Notes: generated from the letters alone by a model not told the origin. A stretch of 64,000 bases of DNA from Zerene cesonia (GCF_012273895.1 NC_052111.1:8556001-8620000); one strand, 5' to 3'. Positions 11,318 through 23,569 are shown, numbered from the stretch's first letter. Made by a program: numbers and translations.

Positions 11318-11572
11318 TTCGGCACGAATCGGGCTAGTTCGTACCGGGGAAGTACCACACCGCCACAGAGATCCGGCGTGAAAGAATAGCTTGCTATTGT
11401 GTTTCGTACGGTGAGGGGATGAGCCGGAGGCCCGTTTCCTTTTTCTCACCCTTCCTAGTCCATTCCTTTCCTTATCCCGTACCCGTTAAAACAGGCACTA
11501 AGCGGTGGTGATCGCTTACCATCAGGCGAACCACAGTTTCAGTTGCCCGCTTATGGTATAAAAAAAGAAATA
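11318..11572 (+). mobile_element. poly(A)-tailed retroelement copy, family R1
   Basis: Matches the other R1-type copies here: CTTCGGCACGAAT..GGGGAAGTACCACAC near the start, CCCGTTTCCTTTTTCTCACC in the middle, GGTGGTGATCGCTTACCATC then AGGCGAACCAC near the end, finishing in an A-rich tail. It has no internal tRNA promoter, so it is more likely a LINE-derived or SINE-like retroposon than a tRNA SINE. Confidence 0.7.
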
Positions 11573-11738
11573 AAAGACTCATATTAAATTTAAAATATAC
11601 TAAATTAAATTATTTATAAAATTGAAACCGCGACATAATTTTTCATTCTGACTTGCAAAATCCCAGATAGTGACTTTCCAGTGACATAACAAAAATTCAA
11701 AACTTGATATTTAATACATGTTAAGCATATTTTTTACA

Positions 11739-11893
11739 TTAGCTGTTCACCCCGGCTTCGCCCATGGTAGATATATAACCTGTCACTCATCAAAGTTGCA
11801 GCTTTCCAATGGTGAAATAAGTGTTGAAATCGGTTCATCAGCTTTTGCGTGAAAACGTCACAAACATACAAACGTTTCCTCTTTATAATATTT
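11739..11893 (-). mobile_element. Helitron-like repeat, family D
   Basis: Reverse orientation: TAGCTGTTCACCCCGGCTTCG at the left, AATCGGTTCATCAGCTTTTG centrally, CGTTTCCTCTTTATAATATT at the right. Related copies lie at 29075-29235 and, as a fragment, near 47930-48030. Confidence 0.55.
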
Positions 11894-12081
11894 ATTTATT
11901 TACACATCAAATACCTTTACAGGAGTAGTTATTGGTGTAGATATGGTGCATAAAATAAAACATCACTGCACTATCACATTTCTCATAACAGACCCCACGT
12001 TATTTCTGAGTCATAAGGTTTATATTGTTCATATTTAGCCCACGCTATACAATTTATTATCAAAACCTTACCCTTTTTAAT

Positions 12082-12253
12082 TCTACTTGTATTATAAACG
12101 CAAAAGTTTGTAAGAATGTATGGATGTTTGTTATCCCTTCACGCCAAATCAGCTTAATGAAATGATACTTGGCATAGATATAGATTACAGTCTGGAGCAC
12201 ATAGACTATTTTTTACCTGATCACTACGCGAGTAACGCTGCGGGGCCAGCTAG
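12082..12253 (+). mobile_element. non-autonomous Helitron, family A variant
   Basis: Begins TCTACTTGTATTATAAACGC and ends GGGGCCAGCTAG followed by T, the TC...CTRR|T arrangement of Helitrons. It is diverged from the main family and resembles the copy at 33194-33397. Confidence 0.65.
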
Positions 12254-12828
12254 TTATACAATAAACAATCGAACAGCGCGTGCTTATGTTTCGTGACTAA
12301 CCGTAATATTTATTTATGTATATTTATACATTATCTACATTATCATTGCTGTTAGATCGGCTTTTTCAATCAATCAGCCATTATAGCGCTTTTTATAATC
12401 GCGTTTATGTAATTATTGGGCGCTAATTAGGACGTCATTCTCGGTCAGGTATTTGTGATTGTTTCAATAGAATATTATAGAGTTATTCAACTATCTTAAC
12501 AGGCTTGGAACTACTCTACCTATTTTATATTATATTGTTTTCTCAAATGTTGGTTGTCGATGGTATAAGCACGTGATCGTAGTGTATATATTACGTTATT
12601 ATATTATAAGAAATCACAAGCTATTACAATTTGTAACAGTTTTGTTTGTATTAAACCAAACGAGATACAACATACATATCGTTTAGTGTTTGCGGAGACG
12701 TTATTGAAATTTCCTTTCATATATGGGCTGATGATGATGATGATGATGCAATTAAAGAATTTGTAAATTTTCGAATAAAGGACTTTCCATTCCTATCTTT
12801 CTCAGAAACAGTGACAAAAAATTCAAAC

Positions 12829-13031
12829 CTTATTTAAAATTGCAGTCGCCAAAAGATCTTCATACGAAGACTCTGTCGGCGTGTGTGGTTCGGCAGCGTA
12901 TCTCGCGAGCGCTGGCAGCGCTGCAGCTTCCTCCACCACTCTCGCTACTAAGCGCTTAAGCTGTGCGTGAGCGCCCGTAGCGCCAACCGAGTGGCGGCTG
13001 TGCGTGTGTGTGGCGGATGGTTTTGGTAGAT
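12829..13031 (-). CDS. shared coding exon, Ala/His-rich with amphipathic helix
   Basis: Acceptor CCCTATTCCACAG (AG at 13033-13032) and donor AAG|GTTTGA. It is 203 nt, phase 1 in and phase 0 out, and GC-rich compared with its flanks. It encodes LPKPSATHTHSRHSVGATGA, then HAQLKRLVARVVEEAAALPA, then LARYAAEPHTPTESS and YEDLLATAILNK. The middle is a likely amphipathic helix. The phase-1 start accepts the membrane exon at 17335-17428 (codon completed as Asp) and also the upstream exon 49187-49270 (completed as His), so it is the probable join point of two N-terminal forms. The start Met of the open frame here lies upstream of the AG and is not used. Confidence 0.8.
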
Positions 13032-14640
13032 CTGTGGAATAGGGCATAGATAATATTTTTTGACTTAATATTTGTTGATTTAAATTCGTGTTCGAATTTT
13101 GAAATGTATGAATACTATTTAAAACACAATGCAGAGGCTAAGTGATTATATTTGAGTCAATAAAACTATGTGTTTTCATTCCATTGGGAATTAAAGAACA
13201 TAACATGTAAATTTTACAAATATGTAAATTTTTTAAAGGTGAAAAGCGTTATAACCAATAGACCTAATGTTAAAGTTGTTTTTTTATTTGGAAAAATAAA
13301 GAAAATTCGAATGCTATTTAAAAAGTATGTAAGATAATTTATAAAAAATGTTAGATAATTGTTATGACATAAAATTGGTTATAATAAATGTGCACTTAGC
13401 ATGCGTGGTAATTTACTATGATTTTGATTTATGACTACTTGTTTACCTTTAAGGAATTGGATATCTACAAAAAAAATAAAAGTTGGTGATATTTATACTA
13501 GTTATTTCCACGCAATAACTAGCCAATTATTTAATAAACATTAAATAATTTCGTCAATGTTGCTGATGAAGATGCTTTCCATGAAAGCGACGTGAAATTT
13601 AAATTAATTAGCAACAAAACTCGACGTATTGTGATGCAAATGAGATGGGACACAATGACATTCCGAAAAGCGAGTTGACTACGTAGAACTTATTACGTGT
13701 TAAATTTAATTTTTAGTTCATAGCATTGAAATGCTTTATAAATGAGAGATTATGAAAGAATAGAGAAAAAATTGATCACGAGGCGGGATTCGAATAATTA
13801 CGTGTTTATAATATGTAGAATGATATAATGACGATTTTCTACAAAAGCGATCACCGATCCAGTGGGGGAGTTATCATTCCAGGTTCTGAAATGGGACCAA
13901 GTGACAATTTCCAGTCAAACACAAAAAGAATTATAGCAATCGATTATGGAAACGTCGGTTAAAAAAATTGAAGTTGATACTGTTTTGAATATTATTATAA
14001 CATGTGCTATGTCATGGCAACACTTTTGGGTATGTGTAGTTTAATACATAAAATATTTTTACACCAGTCGACATTGTTGAAAAGCCATTTTTCTTTACAG
14101 GAAATATGTTTGCATGCATATTCCAAACTTGCGGTCCGCCCCCCATTCGCCTATGGTACATATGATTCTAGCGCGTTCAAACAAACACAGTCTTTAGTTT
14201 TATGTTATTTTAATATAATTAGTGGCTATATGAATTATAAATGTATTTAATTATAACAAGCAGCTAGCTTGATATTGCTTTCGCATCCATCCAGAACATT
14301 TCGTTCGCTAAATAAACCAGAGCATATGAAAGAAAATAATGAATGCATATAACCTTCTAATACGTGATTAAACGCTATAATTTTCTGCGTATGTTGAATT
14401 AAATGCTAAAAACCACATCATGCATATGCCTTTAAGGATGTGACTTAATAAGGAAATCGCATCGAGTATAAAAACAAAGCGACTTGAAGCAACCTGACGA
14501 CCTTTCCATTTAATGGAAAAATACTCCGTAATTTTAATGCCCAAATATGTAGATACGTTTAAATGGCCTCGTAACATTATCCCTTGGTGAATGAGATAAT
14601 AATAGATTTTCCGGGAAATGTGCATGTTTTATTTTCTCTT
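13032..14640. other. intron, AT-rich with degraded repeats
   Basis: Part of the 4.3-kb intron before exon 12829-13031. At 13770-13795 a fragment resembling a tRNA-like B-box region (GATCACGAGGCGGGATTCGA) is seen, and around 14133-14230 a degraded family C repeat (GCGGTCCGCC..GCGTTCAAACAAAC). Confidence 0.4.
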
Positions 14641-14642
14641 TT

Positions 14643-14990
14643 TTATGTTACAGTCGGCAATGGAGCTGTTGGGACGCCTGATGGTAAGCGCTTCCACCGC
14701 CCATGAACATTTGGAGAGGCATAAGGTCCATTGCAGACCTAACGCCTCTACAAATGGATTGCCGACTTTAAACTGGGAAGGGATTGAGAAAGGAAAGGAC
14801 TGGGAAGGGGATGGATATGGGTAATGGATATGGGCCAAGTCTCTGGAAACAGTATAGAGCCTAATACGTGTCCATCGGCTTTTTGTTCTGATGGTAGAAT
14901 TTTGTTGAGAGGTCCATTGTCTACTCTTTATATAGGCAGTGGAAATATGACATAACCCACGGCCCTGGGAAACGGGCAAGTAAAAGCATT
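14643..14990 (-). mobile_element. poly(A)-tailed retroelement, family R2
   Basis: Reverse orientation. The T-rich start is followed by CAGTCGGCAATGGAGCTGTT, then CGCCTGATGGTAAGCGCTTC and GAACATTTGGAGAGGCATAA. Related copies are at 29805-29893, 38195-38300 and, in plus orientation, 41275-41440. It shares the TGATGGTAAGCG terminal block with family R1. Confidence 0.65.
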
Positions 14991-14999
14991 CTGCATAAG

Positions 15000-16017
15000 G
15001 TAAATGTGTACATTTTGCTTTTTAATTTATCAGGTTATAAAGGAAACCGATTGGAGGAACAATTGTAACAATTGACGGCGGAGGAATTATAGCGTTAGAG
15101 CATTAGGTTTCAGCTAATTGTTTTAACCAAATGCCGAGTCTATACGCGGTTTGTTGTCAAACGGTTCCTGGTTAGTAAACTTGTTAAGTATATGTAGTAT
15201 TTTATTTTTTGCTGCGAACTATTTTATTTTCTATTCTTTTCAATTGATTATCTGTGTTTATCTGACGATGATGCATTGAAAAAATTATGATAGCATGTGT
15301 GCGTGGGGTAAGTTTTATATAGCTAGGTACTAACAACATAAATTAACTTAATACTGTACATAAAGTAGGATTTTCCTTGTCTTTTCCGTTTATAACATGC
15401 TCAGGATGGAAAATGGATTTTGCTCCATATTATAATTTTAATTGACAGGTAACTGTCTGATTTTTCCGCGAAATCGCGTTTTTCTTGTCCACTTTCTTAA
15501 TGATTCATCTATTTGAACCTGTCGATATAATTTAAAATGTCTGTTTACCTGTACGTTAACTCTGTCAGGTTAAACGACACATAACTTGGAAAATAAATAA
15601 TTTAAGAACCAAAATCAAATGGATCAAAGATGAAAGATATTAATGGCGGGTGAAACCGCGGTGCAAAACTAGTAGGTTTATGTGTATTTTTAAGTAGTTG
15701 TATTTAAATAATTCAATAGAAATGTTATATAACTGCGACCCGGCCTTAATGTCAATATTATTTAATTATTTTTAAATTATGCAACGTATGGAGAATTCGT
15801 CCTAGAATCTTAATGATATCTTATTATAGAAACGTTCATTAATGTATCTAGTATTATAAATATTTATAGAAGGCACTTAATAAATACCCGAATCACATAT
15901 TAAATCAGAAAACTTTACGAACGAATAAAACATAGAAGCTTATAAGATGTAAAACAAGATTCGATTATTTATAAAACAATAGTGCTGATATTTTTTTTTA
16001 TATGGACATTCAACAGA
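15000..16017. other. intron, AT-rich; one Helitron end fragment
   Basis: No exon seen. At 15648-15671 a 3'-end Helitron fragment is recognisable (GGCGGGTGAAACCGCGGTGC..CTAG). Confidence 0.4.
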
Positions 16018-16153
16018 TAGCTGCGCCTCGCGGTTTCACCCGCGTAAGTCCGTATCCCGTAGGAATAACGGAATAATTAGTTGCCTATGTGTTATTCCAT
16101 TTGTCCAGCTATCTACGTAACAAATTTCATTGCAATCGGTTCGGTAGTTAAAC
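16018..16153 (-). mobile_element. non-autonomous Helitron, family A, 5'-truncated
   Basis: TAGCTGCGCCTCGCGGTTTC through CATTGCAATCGGTTCGGTAG. The end carrying ATATTAGTAGGA is missing. It is followed by a fragment of the Penelope-like repeat at about 16170-16255. Confidence 0.75.
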
Positions 16154-16434
16154 GTCGGCTATTAACCCGAATATAATGAATAAATCGCGTTTAAAATCCG
16201 TTAAACATTTTTTAATTTCTAAATGTTTACTCGCATAAAATTAAACACAAGAAAATGCTAAGGTAGGGCTGCTACGTTTATTAAGAAGTGGTTAAGTCAA
16301 ATCACCTATTTAATAGAAATTTGTGTATTTACATAACACGCAACTCGAGAACGACTGCATGAAAATTTTACAAAAAGAAAGTGTTACCGGGCACAGCTGG
16401 GGTGAGGACATGTAAAGAACTATCTTGAAAAATA

Positions 16435-16500
16435 TTTATTTTTAAACCTAAAAAACGGTGTTGAATATTTAAATTTAATTAAATGTTTTCATTATGCTAA
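16435..16500. repeat. direct repeat copy 1 of a ~66-bp AT-rich unit
   Basis: TTTAAACCTA..GGTGTTGAATATTTAAATTT..TTCATTATGCTAA. Nearly the same sequence recurs at 16808-16874, about 370 bp away, where a SINE has inserted. Confidence 0.6.
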
Positions 16501-16807
16501 ATTATGTGGAAATGTGTGCGGAAATACGCAACCGTTGCGTATAATTTTTATCTTTATTTATTTCAAAATTTTATTAATGGATACATCTATTCGGTTCATA
16601 CGGGAGACACATTTTTATATCTTTGCGGATATAGATAACGAAACATGTTAGTTACCTAGAGGAAGGTAACATATTACCTATGGGAAAAATTAAAAAATCA
16701 ACTCAATGAAAACATAATTATCTAGTTGCGTTTGTTTATTTATATACATGGTATATACATGCGTGTTTGAAATAATATAAAGAAGTTTCTTCTACTTGAA
16801 TGAATGT

Positions 16808-16874
16808 TTATTTTTAAACCTACAAAAATGGTATTGAATATTTAAATTTAATTAAATGTCTTTATTATGCTAAC
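16808..16874. repeat. direct repeat copy 2, SINE insertion target
   Basis: TTTAAACCTA..GGTATTGAATATTTAAATTT..TTTATTATGCTAAC. The last 11 bases form the left target-site duplication of the adjacent SINE. Confidence 0.6.
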
Positions 16875-17172
16875 GAGCAGTGGTGGCTCAGTGGTGAGAA
16901 CCTCGGACTTCAAAATCGAAGTCGGGGTTCGAGACCGGGCGAGCGTGCAGGAAGTAAATTGATTTTTCAATTTATCTGCGCATGGGGATAACATCACCAC
17001 TGCTTAAAACGGTGAAGGAAAACATCGTGAGGAAACCGGCATGTCCAAGAATCAAAAGTTCGACGACATGTGACATCTGCCAACCCGCACTTGGCCAGCG
17101 TGGTGGATTATGGCCTGAACCCTCATAGGAGGCCTGTGTCCCAGCAGTGGGAACATATATGGGCTGATGATG
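16875..17172 (+). mobile_element. tRNA-derived SINE (Metulj type), full length with TSD
   Basis: The tRNA-like head TGGTGGCTCAGTGGTGAGAA is followed by a B box GGTTCGAGACC at 16926-16936. The body has AGGAAAACATCGTGAGGAAA and CCAGCGTGGTGGATTATGGC, and it ends in a TGATGATGATT tail. It is flanked by an exact 11-bp duplication ATTATGCTAAC (16864-16874 and 17173-17183), so it is an intact, fairly recent insertion. Confidence 0.85.
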
Positions 17173-17334
17173 ATTATGCTAACATGTATGTTTTAAATGA
17201 TATAATTGAAAGACCGAAAACCTGTGCCTTTTGCAAATAAAAAAATTCCTAGCTTTAAATTATAAAGGCCATGGCACATTTTTGCTAGCATAATTTTGCA
17301 AATTCCAATAAAACTCCTTACAGAATAAACTTAC

Positions 17335-17428
17335 CCAATATCTCCTCAAGCCAGAAGCATGACACGTATAAGAAGATAGCCACGCCCAGCCAAAAGCCGA
17401 TCAGCAGTACAGCAAGGTACTCCAGCAT
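17335..17428 (-). CDS. first coding exon with N-terminal membrane helix
   Basis: Too short to stand out as an ORF, but it begins ATG in a good context (AACAAAATG) and ends at a strong donor GTAAGT (GT at 17334-17333) in phase 1. It encodes 31 residues: MLEYLAVLLIGFWLGVAIFL then YVSCFWLEEIL. Residues ~5-27 are a continuous hydrophobic helix with no basic residue before it, so a signal anchor or signal peptide is likely; no cleavage motif is obvious. The split codon joins exon 12829-13031 as Asp. It would make the acidic protein membrane-tethered, with the long disordered part in the cytosol if the helix is a type III anchor. No acceptor precedes the ATG closely, so this looks like an alternative first exon. 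Confidence 0.7.
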
Positions 17429-17814
17429 TTTGTTCACTTATCACTTTATTATTTTAGTATAACATGCCACTGAGTTTACATTATAATCTACGAGAGATTT
17501 GTGATTTTGTAGCAATCTTTGAAACTGGGAAATTACATTATTATTAAAATGTATTTCGTAATATGTTTCACGAATATTATTGCTTCGTAAGGTTTATTAC
17601 ATGCAATAGAAGTGTTATGTAGTTAAACTTATGTCTAGCATGGTTCTAGGAAAATCTGTATAAGAAATAATAGCGAGTAAATACCATTTATAATTCATAT
17701 AATTATGTCGATTCTAGTTTCTCTACTGTTTTCGCAGTAATATATTATTTAAAATGTAATATAGGTGTATTTTATGGAATTGTGTTTTAACATACATGTA
17801 TTTATGTACTATGA

Positions 17815-17975
17815 AGGAAAACATAGTGAGGAAATTTTCATATGTACAATAATGAAAAGTTCGAAGACATGTGACATTTGTCAACTTGCATTCGGCTTAG
17901 CGTGGTGGCTTATGGCCTCTTAGATACCTCATAGGAGGGCGCTGTCCGTGCGATCAAATATGGGCTGATTATGAC
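17815..17975 (+). mobile_element. SINE (Metulj type) 3' fragment
   Basis: Diverged body and tail of the same SINE: GAAGGAAAACATAGTGAGGA, AGACATGTGACATTTGTCAAC, TAGCGTGGTGGCTTATGGCC, AATATGGGCTGATTATGACG. Confidence 0.65.
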
Positions 17976-17984
17976 GATATGTGT

Positions 17985-20044
17985 ATTTTGTTATCGTTAG
18001 TTATTTATGTTCTGAGTATCCTGATAAAGAAGACTTAACTTTCCAATCAAATCTTAATAAGCTATCCGTTTAACAATCCCATCAAAATATGAAAAACCGA
18101 CAGTGATTATTTCATTACATATATTATTGAAAGGTATGGAACAATGGCCCAATTAAAACACCTTTTACAAAGTTCAATGTTACATAATATATGACGTGTT
18201 GTAGTACATGAGTTAACAACCGTAATTATCTTTATCGAGATTTATAAACAAACAGTCAACCGGTGAACCAACTTCTCTGATACTTATTTACTTGTTTCTT
18301 ACGATTAAATTCTTTGTTTTACGCAATTTTTTCATATATGTATGACTTCTAATACTTACTTATAACAAGGGGTCATAAGACATTTACCATGTTTTTAAAG
18401 ATACTTAATGAAAACATATAAAATGTTCGTATCGTATTTATATTATGAAAAAGTCATGTCACATTTTAATTATATAATAGTTATATTATATTATATAAAT
18501 ATATTCATAAAATAAATATTTGCAATATAAATTATTAAAGCAATAACGGTAAGTACGATCGTTACTTGATTGGTAGTTTCGGAAAAATGCAAAGATATAA
18601 AGCCATAAAATTTTATTTAACTTTAATTAATCCTTCATATCTGACGACGGTGTAACGTAAAATATCAAACAAATGCTCAATACAACGTGTAAAACTACTA
18701 ACCTATTTAGTTTTAAATATTCACATGAGTCAATACTAGATGAAGTTCAAAATAAGGCTATTTATACCGTTAAAAGGACATCCAGTATTGTTGGTCACAC
18801 AATGGCTATTGGCCAATACATTCAAGTCACGTAATTTTAGTCATAAAATACATGTATCTTAAACACATAAAGGTGTGTATTTACTAACTTAAGGTGTATT
18901 TTATGATATAAAAGCATAACATCCACACGACAAAGGTAAATAGGTTTCACCCCTTAAGAGACGATTCGAGTGAAATAGTAGCAAGTGAAATGTTAATCCT
19001 ACGCTAATTCAAATAATATACTGCTGATAAATAACCGCTATAACGCGTATTTCGTAGGATGAGAGAGGAAGCCTAAGGCCCTTTCTCTCATCTGTCCCAG
19101 AACACTCCTTTGTCTAATCATCAATCCCGACACCTTAGCAAATGATCATGGCGAAGCGGCTTTTACCATCAAGCGACCTAGCTGGGTTGGTTGGGCCTAA
19201 AAAAGTAGGCGACGGAATTTCGACCTTCTCAATATATGCATTCAATGCAATTTCACCTAAATTCCTCTGTACTTACTGCGATTAATATACGTGTATGGAT
19301 TTTTATGCAAGAACGGGTAAATGGAGCTGGCGGGTCACTTGATGGTAAGTAATGCCCACAGTATGAATAAATATTCATGGTGTAAATACAGCGCTAAAGC
19401 CCTAAAAATATGTGGCTTTTTAATAGGGCAGGATAGGCAGAGAAAGTACAATACAATATTCTTATATATAAACTTAGTTATTATGCAGAGTTAAATTAAT
19501 TTAATCTTTCTTAATTGATCGTTCAGAAATCAATTTCGACATGGAATTTTCGATTTAAATTAATATCCTGCTAGCCGATAAAAGATTCAATTTGCCTATT
19601 TTAATTGGACTATAATTGCACATGTATCATCCGCATATTCCGTTAGAATCCCATCAAATTGGGTACCGTAAACAAAACACTAGTTTGATCCAAAGGTCGC
19701 CTTAACTTAGAATACAAATCTTCGATTGATATTCAAACCAGCACCTGTCTATGGTATTTCTTATTGTTATCTGTTATAAACAGAACTTATAACTTTCCTA
19801 CTTTGATCCAATAATAAACAATAATAGAGTAAACCAAGAAATTAGCGTAGCTAATATTTGTTACTGTTGAAAACTTTCACTTGATTGTTTTAGGGAATAT
19901 TAGTTTAAATTTATATAAATACTATGTTTCTTAGATAAAATGTCAAAGGTTTAAGATAATATTTCTACGATTGACGGTGTGTATATAAATCTTTAATGTA
20001 CAAAATTTAATAGCACGTTCGTTAATAAAGGAGAAGCAAACATA
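17985..20044. other. AT-rich noncoding DNA with retroelement remnants
   Basis: No exon recognised. A diverged R1-like piece occurs at about 19045-19215 (AGGAAGCCTAAGGCCCTTTC .. ACCATCAAGCG) and a reverse piece at 19316-19400 (AAATGGAGCTGGCGGGTCAC). Confidence 0.4.
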
Positions 20045-20171
20045 TTTATTTATCATACTAGTATTATAAATTTGGAAGTTCGTTTGTTAGGATGTTTCAA
20101 TGACGCTGAAACTTCTGAACGGATTTTGATGAAATTTGGTATAAAGATATATACAGTCCCATATTTTTATT

Positions 20172-21349
20172 GTGGGAGTCGAGCACGCTTCGGCACGAAT
20201 TGCGCCAGCTCGCACCGGGGAAGTACCACACTCCCACAGAAAACCGGCGTGAAATAGTGGCATGCCACTGTGTTTCGTACGNNNNNNNNNNNNNNNNNNN
20301 NNNNNNNNNNNNNNNNNNNNNNNNNNNNNNNNNNNNNNNNNNNNNNNNNNNNNNNNNNNNNNNNNNNNNNNNNNNNNNNNNNNNNNNNNNNNNNNNNNNN
20401 NNNNNNNNNNNNNNNNNNNNNNNNNNNNNNNNNNNNNNNNNNNNNNNNNNNNNNNNNNNNNNNNNNNNNNNNNNNNNNNNNNNNNNNNNNNNNNNNNNNN
20501 NNNNNNNNNNNNNNNNNNNNNNNNNNNNNNNNNNNNNNNNNNNNNNNNNNNNNNNNNNNNNNNNNNNNNNNNNNNNNNNNNNNNNNNNNNNNNNNNNNNN
20601 NNNNNNNNNNNNNNNNNNNNNNNNNNNNNNNNNNNNNNNNNNNNNNNNNNNNNNNNNNNNNNNNNNNNNNNNNNNNNNNNNNNNNNNNNNNNNNNNNNNN
20701 NNNNNNNNNNNNNNNNNNNNNNNNNNNNNNNNNNNNNNNNNNNNNNNNNNNNNNNNNNNNNNNNNNNNNNNNNNNNNNNNNNNNNNNNNNNNNNNNNNNN
20801 NNNNNNNNNNNNNNNNNNNNNNNNNNNNNNNNNNNNNNNNNNNNNNNNNNNNNNNNNNNNNNNNNNNNNNNNNNNNNNNNNNNNNNNNNNNNNNNNNNNN
20901 NNNNNNNNNNNNNNNNNNNNNNNNNNNNNNNNNNNNNNNNNNNNNNNNNNNNNNNNNNNNNNNNNNNNNNNNNNNNNNNNNNNNNNNNNNNNNNNNNNNN
21001 NNNNNNNNNNNNNNNNNNNNNNNNNNNNNNNNNNNNNNNNNNNNNNNNNNNNNNNNNNNNNNNNNNNNNNNNNNNNNNNNNNNNNNNNNNNNNNNNNNNN
21101 NNNNNNNNNNNNNNNNNNNNNNNNNNNNNNNNNNNNNNNNNNNNNNNNNNNNNNNNNNNNNNNNNNNNNNNNNNNNNNNNNNNNNNNNNNNNNNNNNNNN
21201 NNNNNNNNNNNNNNNNNNNNNNNNNNNNNNNNNNNNNNNNNNNNNNNNNNNNNNNNNNNNNNNNNNNNNNNNNNNNNNNNNTTTATGGGCGGTGGTGATC
21301 GCTTACCATCAGGCGAACCACCAGCTCAGCTGCCCGCTATGACATAAAA
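20172..21349 (+). mobile_element. retroelement family R1 copy spanning an assembly gap
   Basis: The 5' part (TGGGAGTCGAGCACGCTTCG ... GTTTCGTACG) lies left of the N run and the 3' part (TTATGGGCGGTGGTGATCGC ... TGCCCGCTATGACATAAAAA) lies right of it. The repeat probably caused the assembly break. If the copy is like the others, the hidden piece is only about 150-200 bases. Confidence 0.75.
20282..21281. other. assembly gap (1000 N)
   Basis: Exactly 1000 N, inside a retroelement copy. Confidence 0.95.
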
Positions 21350-22607
21350 AAAAAAAATACAGATAGAATACTTTTTATCCCGATTAAATACTCCCTAGGT
21401 ATAAAACAGTAATATTTATATCCGGACGGAGCCGGGTATATAGTTTTATATAGCTTGTAAGTCAAACATTCAAATATTTTCTGAATTCAATTGTTATTTG
21501 TATGAAACATACATCTATCATTAATAATTACATACTCTTTACGTATAAATTGCTTAATTTCTCTTAGATAGAACTTGAGATAACCGTAGGTTAGGCTCGG
21601 TTTAAATGTCAAGAGAATCTCGTTAATGCAATTAACTGACAATCGATGGGCAGATTTTGAAATTCGAATTAAAATTTGTGGCTGGTATTTTGACCGATGC
21701 GACCTTTTTGGTTGTGAATAAAATAAAATAAAAATTTGTAATATGTTTTTTTTGGTTATATTTACTTAAATTAAGAATAATTAAGATATAATTCCCATAA
21801 TATTTTTAAACATGATGAAAATTTGAACTCAAATGAAAATTTATTGTAACGTATTTTTATTTAATGTCAACTTATACCTACTCACAATATTCAACATCCA
21901 TACTTGGGCTAGATATGAGATATAATCACGCTCTTGTTTGTAATTTCTACTAGCTATATTTTTTATTTCTATTTTCTTTACACTAGCTGTTCCTTCGCAA
22001 ACCAAGAACTTAGAATTTTTGAAATCGGTCCAGTAATTCCTGAGGCGAATTCATTAAAACAAACTCTTCAGCTGTGTATTATTACTACAGATTTAGAAAT
22101 CTTAGTGGCATATTTCCATCAATAGACACAATTTCCTATAAAAAGATATCTAATACAGATTTTTAAGAACGATAGATATTCGTTCATCCAGTATCCACTA
22201 TGCGGTTCTGAGGAATCAAAGGAAGCATTACGGCATAGACAAAAACCTCGTTTTTCTATTTCCTTGCTTGCGATTTCTACCGATGTTGCCATAAATACTT
22301 CCTACCACATAGGGTCTTGTCCACTTGACCATATCACTTTCGCTTCACAGTTCAATGGCATAGGTTTTCCATAAACGGTTTTATACTACTTCTTGAGATC
22401 AAAACTACGCGTAGTTATGCGTAGTATGAGTTAATTTGTGTAGGTTCTGAATATAAATTAATTGCTCCTGGTGTAACATGGACGAGACGAGTTTGTTACC
22501 TATAAATGGTTATATAAATTGAATGAGTATACATAATGTAAATCTTTGTAAATTACACTTTTGTGGAGACCATTTTGGAATCATCAATCAAATAAACGTA
22601 TGTCTTT
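21350..22607. other. AT-rich noncoding DNA
   Basis: No exon seen. A degraded family C repeat lies at about 22000-22090 (GAAATCGGTCCAGTAATTCC .. AACAAACTCTTCAGC). Confidence 0.4.
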
Positions 22608-22800
22608 GTCTATGTCTAACGCATGACCTTAGAGGGGTCCTAGATTCAATTCCCGATAGGGACTCGCTCAAAATATCTGGCAAGACACAGAAGGCTAATC
22701 ACCTACTTGTCTATAAAGATCGATAAATGAAACAGATGTATATCATCGGCCCCATACCCCACTAGGGGACAAGGGACTTCACTTTTCTTTTAATAGCTTT
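22608..22800 (+). mobile_element. SINE-like repeat with tRNA B-box remnant
   Basis: A B-box-like GATTCAATTCCCGATAGGGA is followed by GACACAGAAGGCTAATCACC and ATCGGCCCCATACCCCACTA, a pattern common in lepidopteran tRNA-derived SINEs. Ends are not defined. Confidence 0.5.
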
Positions 22801-23569
22801 CTCTGTATTTTTGTGAACTTAAACGTTTTATTACTATTACGAGGAATTTGGTGAGTAAATAATATATTATAATATACATGTTTGTAACTGTCTTAGAATA
22901 ATATGTTTTATTCGGAGAGCATTAACAGCATGACCGGTTGAGGTAAAAAAAGTAAATAAAGAAATATATCATCAAAGCTGCGTTATACCGACATGAATCA
23001 AGCCGTGGACACAGCTAGTGATACACTACTTAATTGAATAAAGTTTTCCCTCGGTGATTGAACTTTAATGGGTCGCTATAATTATGGTATATGGACAATA
23101 TAATTAGAAAATAGCAGTGAAAATTATATTAAAATGAGTTTTTATTTTTGAAAAATATGACAGTTTGTAGGTATTATAAAATATTATTCAAACTGTGTGT
23201 AATATTATTAGGTTTTTAAAGAAGATTTAATGGTTACATGGCTGTGTTTTACAAAACATTAATACATATGTACGTATATGTAAAGAAATTTAGATGATGA
23301 CAAGTATTCTTTAATTAGATAAAATAGAAAAAAATAATCTTACTGAAAACCATATCAAGAAGTTCTATATCAATTTTGATGTGATTTATGTTTTTCCACT
23401 AAACGAAGAATCAGATTTTTAACCTCTACACTCTATACTAATACTCATGGTCCGACCCGACTTCGCTCTAGGTACATATATAGCCTATAGCACTCAGATA
23501 TCATGTACGTATCCAGCGATCGGGTTTAATACTATAATAAATAAATCGCGCTTAAAATCTATCTATATA
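22801..23569. other. AT-rich noncoding DNA
   Basis: No exon. Family C-like fragments occur at about 23448-23530 (GACTTCGCTCTAGGTACATA). Confidence 0.4.
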
